Source of the DNA: Blakeslea trispora
Lineage: Eukaryota > Mucoromycota > Mucoromycetes > Mucorales > Choanephoraceae
DNA length: 64,000 nt
NCBI GenBank assembly: GCA_025331445.1
Contig: JAIWNE010000061.1
Coordinates: 62,001 to 126,000 of the forward strand
Direction of reading: 5' to 3'
Positions within the stretch are counted from its first letter, which is position 1, and every line of letters starts with the position of its first letter. Positions 1 to 11,515 of this stretch are shown piece by piece. Under the pieces are notes generated by a model. The model was not told where the DNA came from. It saw only the letters and a list, made by a program, of their open reading frames with translations, and made no database searches. Made by a program: the position numbers and the translations under genes.

Positions 1-1329
1 TTCATGACTCAAATATAAAAAGTGGAGAAAGAAGGGGGGAAGAAAAGAATTAGAAATTAAATCGCTGAATTTATTTGAAAAAGCCCTTTTTTTTATGATG
101 TTTATAAAGCGATCAAAATATTCCGTTGTAACATGGTGTAACAACAGGTGCCTCGATGAATGCCTACTTGATTGGCCTAGAATGGCCCTCACACGACCTC
201 ACGTGTGGTACAAGAATTATTTTTGATTCGCTAGAACCAATGACAGTAACGGCAGATTGGTTGGTTGTTTTTATAGTATGTTTTAGGTAAATGAACAATA
301 CCAACTTTGATTGGTAATTGTCCCTTACTTTTTTTTTTTAATCTTTATAGCTTTTACGCGTTTATGCTACACTAGAATCCCATTTTCATGCAGGATATGA
401 TTTGGTGTTCTTGTAAGCACGAATTTATTGCTATCATGACAGTTATCGGAGAAACTAGTTTGTAATAGGGCAACGTGGTATCTCTTGGAAACCATAGAAG
501 TTACTGAAACTACGGAAAGTAGTAAAATTTTCGCTTTCTATATCGCAACCAATCATCTATCGCACGTGTGAGGAGAATAGACACTGTATGGTCTTGATTA
601 GACTCCGAATCTGATAATTTTTTTTTAATTGTATATTTTTAGTTTTAAAAAAAATTCAGGTCTATGGTTGATGTTTTTCAAGTGTTACATCTTTTTGCTT
701 TCAATAGCTTTCCAAGTCAATGTTTGTTTTGCAGCGTCCGGGACACGAGTTGAAATGCTCACTATGTTCATACCGAACACTATTTGACTGTATATTTAGT
801 TTCTTAGTCAGACAAATGCAATTTAATTTGAGTCATGATGTAGAAATTGCACTGCTGACTGGAAAGAGCCTGAATAGTTGGCCAAACAAGAATCGACTTT
901 GATCTACAGGGTAGCTTTTATGTATTTGATAGCCATAAATCTCCACTAGTGTCAGACCTATGCTTTCTTTGTACCGAAAAAAAGGAAAATACTGATCCAA
1001 GTTTATTGTATCCATTTCTTTTTTTTTTTAGTACAAAGGGACAAACATCATTATATTCCTCTTTTTGGGCTCTATGGGATGTTATATACACCATACATAA
1101 ACACTAGAAAACGATCTTTTCACAAAAACTGTAAAGAGAACTAGCTCATAAAAAGTATAGCATCGTCCAAATATCACTAAATACAAATTACATCAACTTT
1201 TCTAAAGAAAGTGTCGTCTTCAACATTAGATGAGGAAAACAGAAAATGATAACAAGCTAGGTTTCGTCTTTACTTATCAAGTTTCATATTAAGGACTTGA
1301 GTAATGAGCAAACGCAGAGGCAGAGGCAG

Positions 1330-1385
<56 letters not shown>

Positions 1386-1855
1386 GTGGCAGCTTGTACT
1401 GGCTATTGAAGATCCCATAGGTTAGTTCCTCCTAATCTGAGCTAGCAGTAAGGCTAATAAAGCTTGTCTCTCTCATGTTTAACTACAATCCTATTATTAA
1501 GAGGTACCTGACAACAGAGAGTTACTCTTATTGCCCAACCATGATTATGATACATACATAATAAAACGACTTTATCATAAAATACTCTCAAGCAGTCTTA
1601 AAAGAAAACATAGATGTCTCTTTTAGTGAACACAGTCTTGTTTACAATGAACAAACTCCTCGTTTCTTATATTCTTACATAACATCCAACTCTAGTATGC
1701 AACAATCTATTTCATACCCATCTAAGCCAGAGTTATAAGCATACATGTACTACAAAGTCAACTTCCTTTTCTATTTGTGGATGCAACAATAGTTTGTTGC
1801 TACATAGTATTATTATTACTATATCAAGTACAAGCATGATTGAAGCAAGCTATAC
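1..1855. other. Intergenic region, no gene recognised
   Basis: Only short open frames of about 60 codons occur here and none resembles a known protein. The stretch is AT-rich with many poly-T runs. The right part (about 1400-1855) is probably the 3' flank of the IFRD-family gene that ends at 1856. The only clear structure is the GA microsatellite near 1320-1381. Confidence 0.5.
1315..1381. repeat. (GA)n microsatellite with GGCAGA lead-in
   Basis: A few copies of the hexamer AGAGGC (about 1315-1338) run directly into an uninterrupted GA dinucleotide tract up to 1381. It is a simple sequence repeat lying downstream of the IFRD gene, with no associated gene. Confidence 0.9.
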
Positions 1856-3404
1856 TTAGTAGGCAGGTGCCTGTTCTTTAGTTATGCGTGCATTTCGAAT
1901 TTGTTTGGATCTAATCTTTTTGTTTTCTCCATAAACGTATTTTCTATCTACATTGCTAAGTGCTGAGACATCATATTCATCATCTTCGTCTGAATCAGCA
2001 CCAAAATGAGAAGAGGAGCCTAGTTTGTAGTGGAAAATGGCTTTCATCATTGAATTGTTCTTCAAGTGATATTGAAAGCCTTGACCAAGGCTTCGTCTAA
2101 ACGCATTCAGGGGCAAGATCTTGGCCCAGCCACGGAACGAAAGCAGTTTTCCTTCAATCCTCAATTCCTCATCCGGCTTGATGTTCTCTTCAACACTCTT
2201 GACAATATCTCTAAACACGGATTTTTGCTCAGCTCTATCGCTCTTTGCATGACGTCGACTGCTGTCCATAGATAGCTGCTTCAAGGTATGTATCAGTCCA
2301 TCCATGTTGTCATATTCTGGTTTACTATCATCTTCGTCTGATTCATCTTGCTCTTCATCCTATTATACATGCATTCTTAGTCTACATCTTTCTTCTATTC
2401 TATGATAGCTTCACCTACATCTTCAGACAAAAAGATATGAGCAGTTTCAAAAATCAATGCGATATTTTCTCCTGAAGCAATACGAATGTTCTTATCGGAT
2501 GACTCAAGCATAATTTCATGAACAGGCATCACTCTAAAGTTGATTCAAATTAACGATGGTTCTAAAACATGGTATCTTCTATAGTTACTCACTTTTCCAC
2601 TTCCTCCCATAGCACCTCAAAATCAACAAAACCAAAAGTAAATGACGATGCGTACAGAACGCCATACGCATGCACAGCTGCACACAAGAATTGATCCAAA
2701 CCGTGCGCATCCAGTTCTCCTACGTTGAAATCAGCGCCGTCTGTTTCGATAAGATCAAACAAATAATTGCGCACCAACTGCTTGTCAATATCTGAGGCTG
2801 CTGTATAGGTGATTAATGACAATGTTTGCAAGCACTACTCATCATAGAAAGTTATATACAGATGATAGTAAAAAGAAAAGAAGAACCTTTGTAAGCTTAC
2901 GCTAGTTTTTATGTCCACTTGGTCACTATCTTTAATGATAGTTCGCAAGGAAGGTAGAATCCTTCGATAAAGATCGTCTGCCTCTGTATCAGAAGCTTGG
3001 TCTAGGTTAACAAAAGTCAATGCAATAGCTCTAGCAGCTAAACAAGCTTCTTTTGTCGTTCCATTTTTCAAAAGCGATTTCTTGAGTAGAGCAAGTAATT
3101 CTTCGATCCGGTGCTCAATGTGAGGATAAGCAAGATGACATGCAAGACTGTTCACTATAGTCTCGAGTGATTCTTCCCGAGCACTAAGGATTATTAACTA
3201 CTTTTAAAACGTACTAGGTTTTTTTTTCTGTTTTCTGCGGGGAGAGGCTTACGTTGCTCTGTTCTCAGAAAGGTTATCAATAGCCTGGTTTAAGCTATCG
3301 GTCCAGTTGAAGATTTCGGGCGCTTCTTCATGAGGGCGCTTAGAAGTTGATTTTGCACTTCTCTTTTTTGCGTGCAAAAATACACCACCCTCTCTCTTTT
3401 GCAT
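1856..3404 (-). CDS. Interferon-related developmental regulator (IFRD) family protein
   Basis: Five exons join in phase: 3404-3253, 3183-2901, 2834-2593, 2533-2419 and 2359-1856, giving 431 residues. This is close to the roughly 450 residues of animal IFRD1. The N-terminal half is helical HEAT-like repeat sequence and includes the typical 'AREESLETIV' and 'IRIASGENIALIFE' segments. An acidic linker follows, and the C-terminal IFRD_C-type part carries 'FRDIVKSVEEN' and 'LRIEGKLLSFRGWAK'. Family members are nuclear or cytoplasmic co-regulators and in fungi have been linked to ribosomes and translation; the role here is inferred from the family only. The ATG at 3404 is chosen because the first exon then splices cleanly into exon 2 (AC|T). 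No broken exon is seen. Confidence 0.9.
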
Positions 3405-4495
3405 AGCTCAACTAAAATAGACCCAAAAAGAAAAAGAAAAAAGAAAGAAGAGAAAAAGGAAGTTTTTTCCTGCTTAGTTTAGTAAATACATTGCTAAAAT
3501 AAGGGTGCTTGATACAGTCAAACCTACTGAAATTGGCGCTTTCGAGAAAATAAATGGCGGAAACTCAAAAATGAATAGCCAAAGTTGAAAAATGATTGGT
3601 CCAAATGAAGAAATGATTTGTCCTTTAGTCTGTAGACAAATGTCCATCACCACGGCGCATTTAGATTGCCGTTGGCGTGAAAAGTCATGCTGCGATGTAA
3701 CTTTTTCTCCACGGTGAGTTTGAAAAAAAAAAGCCGTGCCGTTTATCTGAGAGGCACTGCAAAAGTACTGCCAACGGCCAACCTTTCTTCTGCTTAAAAT
3801 AATGGATAAATGCTTTGCAGGGCCAATGAGTTTAAGCCTTATCTTTTGGAAGGGGAGCTTCAGTAACGAATAGTAATGCATATATAGCGATGCTTTTAAC
3901 TAGGCAAGTTCTATCCATTCATAGAATGAAATTGGCAAATCAGGATTCTTTATAGTTAATATGCAATTGGGCTTATTTAAGATATAGGCGAATGGCATTT
4001 CTTTATTGCTCCAAGACCAAGATTTACTATATATGGGCACTTCTTTAGCATTGCATTGAGTCCAGCGTCAATTTGAGTGGCAGAACTGATGCCTCAGACG
4101 TATCGTGGTAGGACAGAAAGCTTGGTTATTTATAAAGAGGCTTTGGGTACCTTCAGAAGCATTTGTAGATGAATAAACGGTTATTTTCAACTTGGATACA
4201 GCCTTTGGTAAAGCATCTTTGCAGCAAGGATCGAAAAGTGATTTAAAAACAAGCGTTTGGATTGAAAGGACCACATTACTTGGAAGAACACTACAAAAGA
4301 ATAATTTCAGAAGCATGCAGTGCGGAATAAAAGTATTCCATCTTCAAATAATTATCAGAAACTTTCCAAATAAGAGTGTCAATAGGTTCGGGATAGAATG
4401 GTGGTCCAGAGAGCATATCATAAGAGAGGCCAGCATAGAGGAGACAAAAGAATACCTCTAGTATAAACAAGTTGGTAAGTTGTTTAGCATCGAAT
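3405..4495. other. Spacer between the IFRD gene and MULE-1
   Basis: 3405-3475 is the purine/pyrimidine-rich upstream region of the IFRD gene. The rest contains open frames up to 135 codons (3474-3881, minus strand) with no recognisable domain. A sequence like a Tc1/mariner end (TACAGTCAAACCT) begins near 3512, but no inverted partner was found. The block 4070-4480 looks like eroded coding sequence, though I could not assign it. Confidence 0.4.
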
Positions 4496-4756
4496 CGTTT
4501 AACATAGGGACCGCCATAAAAGAATTCTTTCGGACCGCCAGTCGCACAAAGTATTTCTATATTTGGATAATAAGGTGCGCCGATAGAAATGTACTTTCAA
4601 ATAAAGTATTGATGGTTGTACTAAATGACTAGTATAGATCAGAGAGCTTTAAGATACTATGGCGCTAGTACGCAATGAACAAAAATGGTAGTAGCGGTAG
4701 TACATACAATACAAAAGAAGTAGTGGCGGTAGTACACAGTTTTGAACATGTAGATA
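4496..4756 (+). repeat. Left terminal inverted repeat of MULE-1
   Basis: 261 bp beginning CGTTTAACATAGGGACCGCC. It is the reverse complement of 7983-8243 over its full length. Internally it carries short imperfect repeats (GTAGCGGTAGTAC and GTGGCGGTAGTAC) that could be transposase-binding subrepeats; that role is inference. Confidence 0.95.
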
Positions 4757-4916
4757 ATTGTGCTGGTGAAGGAGTCATGTCTTTTAAAATGTGAATAATA
4801 GCATTTATTGCATAATAAAGTAAACAAATTCAACGCGTTCTTATATAAGTAAGAAATGAAGAGAAAGCAATGAGTCATTATGTTGGAGCTTTAAATTTTG
4901 ATATTACTCTACGTAC

Positions 4917-7764
4917 TTAGTTTCTAACTTTAGGGAACTGTCCCCATTTATTCCAGTAAACTTGAAAATCTTTCTTCTTGCCATCAATGGCAAAATAGAG
5001 TCTGTTTACGGCAGGATTGGAAGTATGACCATTCTTCATTCTTAAAGCGCCCCAATGTATCTGATCTATATTTTGTAGATGGAAAGGGGATGGCTTGTTT
5101 GATTGCTTGATGGGAAGATCCAACGGTAAGAATGTCATGGCAGGATTCCATTCGCTTTCAAAGCTAGGAGACGGGTAAACACAGATTGGTGCAGAAACAG
5201 CATCAGCTAAAATCTGTGCACAATCTGGAGAGTTAAACCAGTATTTTGTACCTGCTACTTTGGACTGCCTGTGTGACTTTGGATGCTTTATATTTAAAGA
5301 GGCATCATCTTCATCAATTTCACTGTCATTGGTTCTTTTAGTTTTCACTGCCTTCATTTCTTCAGTTATCAGATCTATGCCGCAAGTGATTTTTTCCTCT
5401 GCATCTTTTACATCTATGCCAAAGGACTTCTCATAGACTTCTAGGTTCCTTTTTAATGCCTATAGCATTTCTTGTTTGATAATGGGATAAAGCCTCTCAT
5501 TTCCATGAACAAGAAAGCTTGCACTGCGGAAGCCACAATGGCCATCACCGACAGGATCGTATGCCTCAGAGACATCACTTCTAGGAATACTAGAGTGAAT
5601 GTCAAAGGGGAAATATACTTCTTGAAGCCTAGGTCTTACAAAAGTTCTACTTCGCTTCTTGGGGATATTCATGTGATGGGTAGCATCATCACTCTTTCTT
5701 TTCTTTCTGGTCAAATCGAAAGTCAATTCGCATTCATCTTATTCATCAACTTCTTCATAGTTTTCTTCATCTCCTTCATAAACTTCCTCTATTTCTTCAT
5801 AAACTTCCTCTATTTCTTCACCGACTTCTTCAGATGCTTAATTATATTATCAGTAAATTAATGCTTTTATAAACAAATTAGTTTACCTTTGTTCTTCTGT
5901 AACTTCATGTATCTGTTCTTAAACTTTTTGTTCGCAAAGTCTTTTGGAAGTGCAGAATGTCTCACAATTTTCTTTCTACCTGGAGCTCGAACTTCAGTTG
6001 CTAAAGGCAGATCCATTTCAGGATGCCATGTTTCTTCATCTTTGGCACTGTTGAATTCATCTAACAATGTCTCAATTGAATTAGAAAGCGATTCTATTTT
6101 CTTGTGGTTGTTTCCACAAGATCGAAAAGCATTCTCAATTTGGACAACGTATTTCATCCAAAAGGACTGATTTTTTTTTCAGGATCTTCTTCTACAACTT
6201 CTTTGGTGCTATTCTCACTGATCCACCATCGACGAGGGATGTCTGACAAGTTGAGCATTCTCTTCTTATCTTCTCGTATCTCAGCAATCTTGTGAGAGCA
6301 ACGCAGGTTGAAAGTCACTTTTGTCCTACAAGTGCAGCTTTTGCTTGTCTCATTCACAGAGGGCTCACTGTGAAGCTCAATTCGCAACACAACGAGTGCT
6401 CGGTAAGTGATCAAAGAGCAGAGGTGCTTGAGGTTGCTGTCGTTAAAAATCAAGGGGTCTATTTTGAATTGTTCTTTAATTAAAAGATCTCCAATAGCTC
6501 TTTCGTGCTTTTCTACATGTTCTTTGATTCTGTCGAATGCAAGAGAAAGCGGTTGTGCAGCATTCATTTTATGCTTCAAAGCATCATGAGCACTTTCAGC
6601 TCTTTGCGTAGTAGTGCAGCCAAAATGCATCAGTTTAGATGCGTGATAGGCTGTCCAATGTTCTTGACAAAGAAGCCATTCTGATTCGAAGTACTTCTTG
6701 AAGTGAGATCTTTTTTCTTCTGACACGAAAAGAGACTTGTTCCAAAGCATCTCAATTGCTAGCCTCTTGCCCTCATGAAATTCAGCATAGTTCTTCATTT
6801 TCATTGCTCTCTTGACATGACCTTTAAAATTTTCTACATCGCTTTTGTCCTTAAAAACAGAAAGGTTGCAGTTGTCGTCCAAGTTGTTAAGCAGATGCCA
6901 AGTACATAACAACCTTTTGTTTCTTTTGAAACCTCTGTCAAGAGCGTTCAAAAGAGCCTTGCACTTGTCAGTCACAAATACGGTATTATCAGGAATACCT
7001 TGCAAGACGTTTTGCAAACTGTTTAAAAACCATTTGTATGTTTCTTCCTTTTCATCAGAAGTCCATGCAAAAGCGATTGGGAAAGTTTTAAGGGTAAAAC
7101 CTCCAACATTGCTAACACCATAGGCACAAATCAATGGCATCTTCTGGTTGTTTGTGCCATAAGTAGCATCAATGATGATTACTTCGTTAAACCTTCTGGC
7201 ATTTTCTACCATGTAATCATTGGTGAAGAATACACCAGTGAGAAAGCCAGCAGCATTGAAAGAGTAATTGACCTTATAGTTTTCGCTTTCTATTTGTTCG
7301 ATCAAGTCAGTTGCTGCTTTTTTAGAAGAGTACAAGTTGTAATGTCTCTTCATTTTGGCTTCATAACGAATATTATCTATGTCGCTGATTCGAAGCTTAT
7401 TAAATCTAGCACCTTTGCTCAAAGATTCTTGAATGTTACTTGAAGTTGCATTCTGATCAATACCAATGGAAAGTTTTTCTGCATCTGCAGAAGTCAAATT
7501 GTTTTTGCGACCTTCTGCAGAGCTCAACAAATTGGCTTCATCGAGTAAATGGTTGTGCTTGTATGCATTTTCATCCTTTGATTGTACAAGTTCAAATCCC
7601 TCATTCTTTCTCTGGTAAAATGTCAATTTGTAAGGACAATTAATTTTACAGCTTAATCTGATTCTCTGCTTATCAATTGGATTGGTTCCTCTAGTGTTGC
7701 GATATGATTCGGCCTTCTTGCAAATCAAAACTAATCTGTTCTTTTCTGATCGATGGGTTGTCAA
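4917..7764 (-). pseudogene. MULE transposase fused to OTU-domain protease, interrupted frame
   Basis: Segment 7764-6154 encodes 536 residues. It has a zinc-binding region (C15, C39, C43, H70, H72), then the MULE transposase core with Asp in IIIDATYG (199), Asp in VFVTDKCKA (266) and Glu in QRAESAHDALK (about 390). The frame then shifts at a run of nine A (6171-6179) and continues as 6157-5867. An intron donor follows (GGTAAAC near 5893) and an acidic linker leads to the OTU part (5726-5460, then 5357-4917 in the same frame). That part has the OTU signature DPVGDGHCGFR (Asp and Cys) and the distal catalytic His in IHWGALRMK. In-frame stops are TAA at 5739-5741 and TAG at 5460-5462. The first codon is uncertain: 7764 is a TTG, and an ATG 25 nt upstream is off by one frame across an A8 run. 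The role of the protease in the element is unknown. Confidence 0.85.
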
Positions 7765-7982
7765 TGTAAAGTTGTTTTTTTTGTAGCATATTTAATGAAC
7801 AAGGTTCTGATGGTATTTTTGTCAGCTTTTCTAGGAATAGCTGGAAGAGGTGAAAGTACCGAATAAAGATTTTGGTTCATTTTGCTGAAGTTTTAGGGTT
7901 GTTTGTTTGCTTCAAATAGAATAGGAAATGTGTTGTAAAAGAAATTTTGACAAAAAAAAAACTTCGAGAAATGGTCACCCTT

Positions 7983-8243
7983 TATCTACATGTTCAAAAC
8001 TGTGTACTACCGCCACTACTTCTTTTGTATTGTATGTACTACCGCTACTACCATTTTTGTTCATTGCGTACTAGCGCCATAGTATCTTAAAGCTCTCTGA
8101 TCTATACTAGTCATTTAGTACAACCATCAATACTTTATTTGAAAGTACATTTCTATCGGCGCACCTTATTATCCAAATATAGAAATACTTTGTGCGACTG
8201 GCGGTCCGAAAGAATTCTTTTATGGCGGTCCCTATGTTAAACG
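7983..8243 (-). repeat. Right terminal inverted repeat of MULE-1
   Basis: 261 bp, the inverted partner of 4496-4756. It lies 219 bp upstream of the transposase start, so it probably contains or adjoins the promoter for the single minus-strand gene (inference). Confidence 0.95.
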
Positions 8244-10215
8244 TTAAATAACAGAGTCTTCCATGGGATGGCACTTTCTGTAGCTGGTAAATCTCTGCGA
8301 TGCTTAAGCTAAATGTAAGAACCTCGACAGTCACTTTAGATGACTTTTGTTTTCATCTTGTTCTTCTGGTTACATTTTAAGTGAGAAAAATGATATAGCT
8401 TGATTGCTTGATCGTATTTGGGAAATTCACTTGATAAAAAATAACGTGAGTTTCAAGATAGCCATAAGGAGAACAAGACCCATAAAAGTTGAAGATATAA
8501 CCAACACAGCCATTCCGACAAATGGATACAAAATGTTTAAACAATAGGCATTAAAAAGCCAAATGACATCACAAGCATAACCTTGATGCGATTAGCTAAC
8601 ATGATGAAAGCATGAACATATTTATTTTGATTGACTCTATTCGTATCCACGCTTATAATAGCTATTCAACATGCATCACTTATTCAATACACTAGAAGAC
8701 TAAGTCGTAATTTGGAAAAAGGCATATATAAGAAGAACTTGTCTGTATTTGTAGCATAATTCACGCTGATCCAACTGTCGACTAAATACTTCAGCAAGTA
8801 TCAAACAGTTTTGCTTGGTATACTGGAAGACCAACTACAAATACCTGTATTTCGATTGACAATAGCTTTTCATCGAGGGCATAAGCAAAGCCGACCATGT
8901 ATTTTTAATTCATTATGAACTGATGATTAAGTGTTGTCGTCGACGTCTCAATGGTGAGATGACTAGCCATCCTAGAAGGAACACTGTAGGATAAACAGAT
9001 AGAACTATCTGTCAATTTTATTAGTTTGTATTGACGTAACACAAAGTGCATTTTCAAACAATTTTTTAGTTGTACTACCTAAAATGCAGAATGGTTTCAG
9101 ATCAGCAGCAAAAAGGGAATGGCTATTTTGGTTGAACTCCTAAAAAGCAAAAATGTCAATTTTTTGCGTTACTTTCTCTCATTTAGCATTGTCTAAAGAA
9201 AATGAGAACATTTTCAATCCGAAGTAGAACAATCGTCGTATATCGCGCAAATGAACACAATCCAGATATGAGGACTAAGCTAAAGACATCACTAAGGAAT
9301 CTATGCCTAAAGCTATCTGTAGGAAAAAGAGATGAGATAAAAGGAAAAGTATGAGTGATTCTAGAAGGATGTCTTTGAATCATTGAAATGCACATTTTGA
9401 AATAGATTTGCACTTGGATAATCTTATCAATGCCTCGTTTAGATATATCTTTGTCACCAACAACTTGCTCTAATGAACAAAGATGTGATAGCTGTGATAA
9501 AGTTATTTTTCGTTAATTTGTCTGCTTCATCGTACTTGAAAAAGAACTCACAACACTTCATGAAGTCTTCCTTGCAATCAAACGAAAAAGACAAAGCGTT
9601 CGACACAATTTTATGCAATTTCTACTCATCTCTTATTGCTTGTCTCAAAGGCCTTTTTTGTGTCTCTAACGTTAGCACAATATCAAGAAAAAATTTGCTG
9701 CTTTCCGCTATTTGATATCTTGTTGAATGGTAAACAAGATAGTTTGCATGATTTAGCATGATTTAGCATGTATAAGAATAAATTCGTTTTTTCTTTAAAA
9801 GAAAGAAAAATTGATGTAGTTTATTGTCCACGTCTTAAACAACTGTCTTTGCCTTTAAGGAGAGGTTTAATTTAATTGAAAAGTATAGCTTCCTTTCTTA
9901 CGGTCACTACCTCCGTCACCAAATAATCAATAACAAAGAAAAGAAGCATAGCTTTCTACCACATAAAGCAATGAAAATTCTTGACAATCTCTTTCACTAT
10001 TCTCTTTCACTATTATTCGATTTACTAATAACACAGTTCAAAAAGACGACTCCATGTTTTTGTCGAGACATCTGAAAAAAATACGAGTTTATTTACTAGA
10101 TAAAAATTTTACTTGTCTCAAGAAGAAAAATCTCAGACCAAGACAAGTTTAGTTTGTTGAGTAACAAAGATGAATATGATCATTGCATATCAAAATTTTG
10201 ATTGTCTCTTATTGT
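8244..10215. other. Intergenic region, nothing recognised
   Basis: No open frame longer than about 80 codons and no protein, RNA or repeat that I recognise. A short direct repeat (ATGATTTAGC) occurs at about 9748-9768. The right end is the 3' flank of the Sds3-like gene. Confidence 0.5.
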
Positions 10216-11515
10216 TCATGCAGCTGTGGTAGAACGATATGGCCACCAATCACGTCTTTGACTTTCCTCACACTCAAACGGGGGATATAAACGATCTTGT
10301 TCTTGTTGTTGCTGCGATTGTTGCTGGGACTGAGGTGGAGGTTCATGAACAGATGTGTTTGAAGTTGTGTTGGTTGCATTGTTACTCGTTAGCTGGTTGG
10401 ACTGTAAGTTATGGGTAGAAGGAAGTGAAGGAGAGACTGCCTCGGGATCCTCACCCGTATCATCAGTTGTACTTCTAGATTCATAATCCGAATAAACAAG
10501 GTTAGGTGTATTATTTCCATTGTATGGCTGTCTCGCAAAGGCAAGATCGCGATCTGCTTCTTCGTTTGTAGCACCACCTGCAAAGGAAGGTAAGAATTTT
10601 CGGTTAAGGTAATATGCAAGTACGATGTGTATTGTGTTAGTCAATATATATATTAAATTATACACAGGTGTGTGTGTGCATATGTATAAAAAGGATATCA
10701 ATTGAACAAAGTCTTTCTGGTGGAATCCAGTCCTCATAATCTAATTCATGTTCAACATATTGTACTCTAGCTAATAGCATGTCAGAAAAAAAAGAAACGG
10801 AGTTAGATAAATGGAACAACAGTCAACAGAAAATGATGTCTTTACTTTGCTCATTCAGCTGAGATAGTTCTTGCTTGAGTCTTGTGATTTTGCGTTGTAT
10901 ATCTTGGACAAGGTCAGATCGTACCTTTTTTCGGGCAAACTAAGATATGTTGCAGATAAGTATATATGTATACATTGCTTCTTTAATAAGTAATTGAAAT
11001 AACATCTAGTTATATATGTACAGATTTAGGTACATAAATGTACCCACTCATGTATATCTGAATGTGTATGTCTTTTCAAGTGGGCAACATAACACTTCTT
11101 GTTCTTTTCAACTTACATAAAAGTCATCCCAAGCTTGTTTCTTTTGGGCTGCAAACCAATCATGGATCGCTTGTCGTTCCAGATTTCTCCAGTTTTGTAC
11201 TCGCTCAAGCTTCTCGTCTCTGGAGCGATCAATTTCGCTCATCAATCGAACATATTCTGGATGTTCAGATATATCAATGTCAGTTAATTCGATATTTGTC
11301 TTTTCTTGCCTATAGAAAGATGACATGTTAATGCAACAGAAAGCTGTTGATGCTGAAATGACATACTGCTTTTCATTATCATTATCTTTTTTGTTTGTAC
11401 GCAGTTTCTTCTTAATGCCTGCGGATGCTTTAGCTTTTGGAATAGCATTTTCTGTATTAGGCATTGTCTTTTTTTGTGCAGTAGATCGACTACTGCGAGT
11501 GGTAGAGGATGTCAT
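10216..11515 (-). CDS. Sds3/BRMS1-like histone deacetylase complex subunit
   Basis: Five exons fit in phase: 11515-11367, 11309-11117, 10939-10846, 10770-10666 and 10577-10216 (300 residues). The basic N-terminus (STTRSSRSTAQKK) precedes a long charged helix: 'SEHPEYVRLMSEIDRSRDEK', 'ERQAIHDWFAAQKKQAWDDF' and 'RSDLVQDIQRKITRLKQELS'. This matches the Sds3-like/BRMS1 coiled-coil family, whose members scaffold the Rpd3L/Sin3 deacetylase complex in the nucleus. The C-terminus is low complexity: N/T/S-rich and then Gln-rich (QSQQQSQQQQEQ). An alternative ATG nine bases upstream (11524) is in frame. The fourth exon is short, and its donor (GTGTAT) was chosen because it alone keeps phase, so it is the least certain junction. 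Confidence 0.75.

Larger units (their letters stand above)
4496..8243 (-). mobile_element. MULE (Mutator-like) DNA transposon with OTU protease, MULE-1
   Basis: The element is 3748 bp long and is bounded by 261-bp terminal inverted repeats in which I see no mismatch. One minus-strand gene fills the interior: a MULE transposase followed by an OTU-type cysteine protease. Long TIRs and a C/H zinc-binding N-terminus with a D-D-E transposase are standard for Mutator-like elements. No 8-11 bp target-site duplication is visible at the edges (left flank ends GCATCGAAT, right flank begins TTAAATAAC). The near-perfect TIRs suggest recent movement, although the coding frame is interrupted. Confidence 0.9.

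Noticed and set aside
3474..3881. 135-codon minus-strand frame and a Tc1-like end (TACAGTCAAACCT) near 3512
   Set aside because: No recognisable domain, and no inverted partner of the end within several kb; not enough to call an element.
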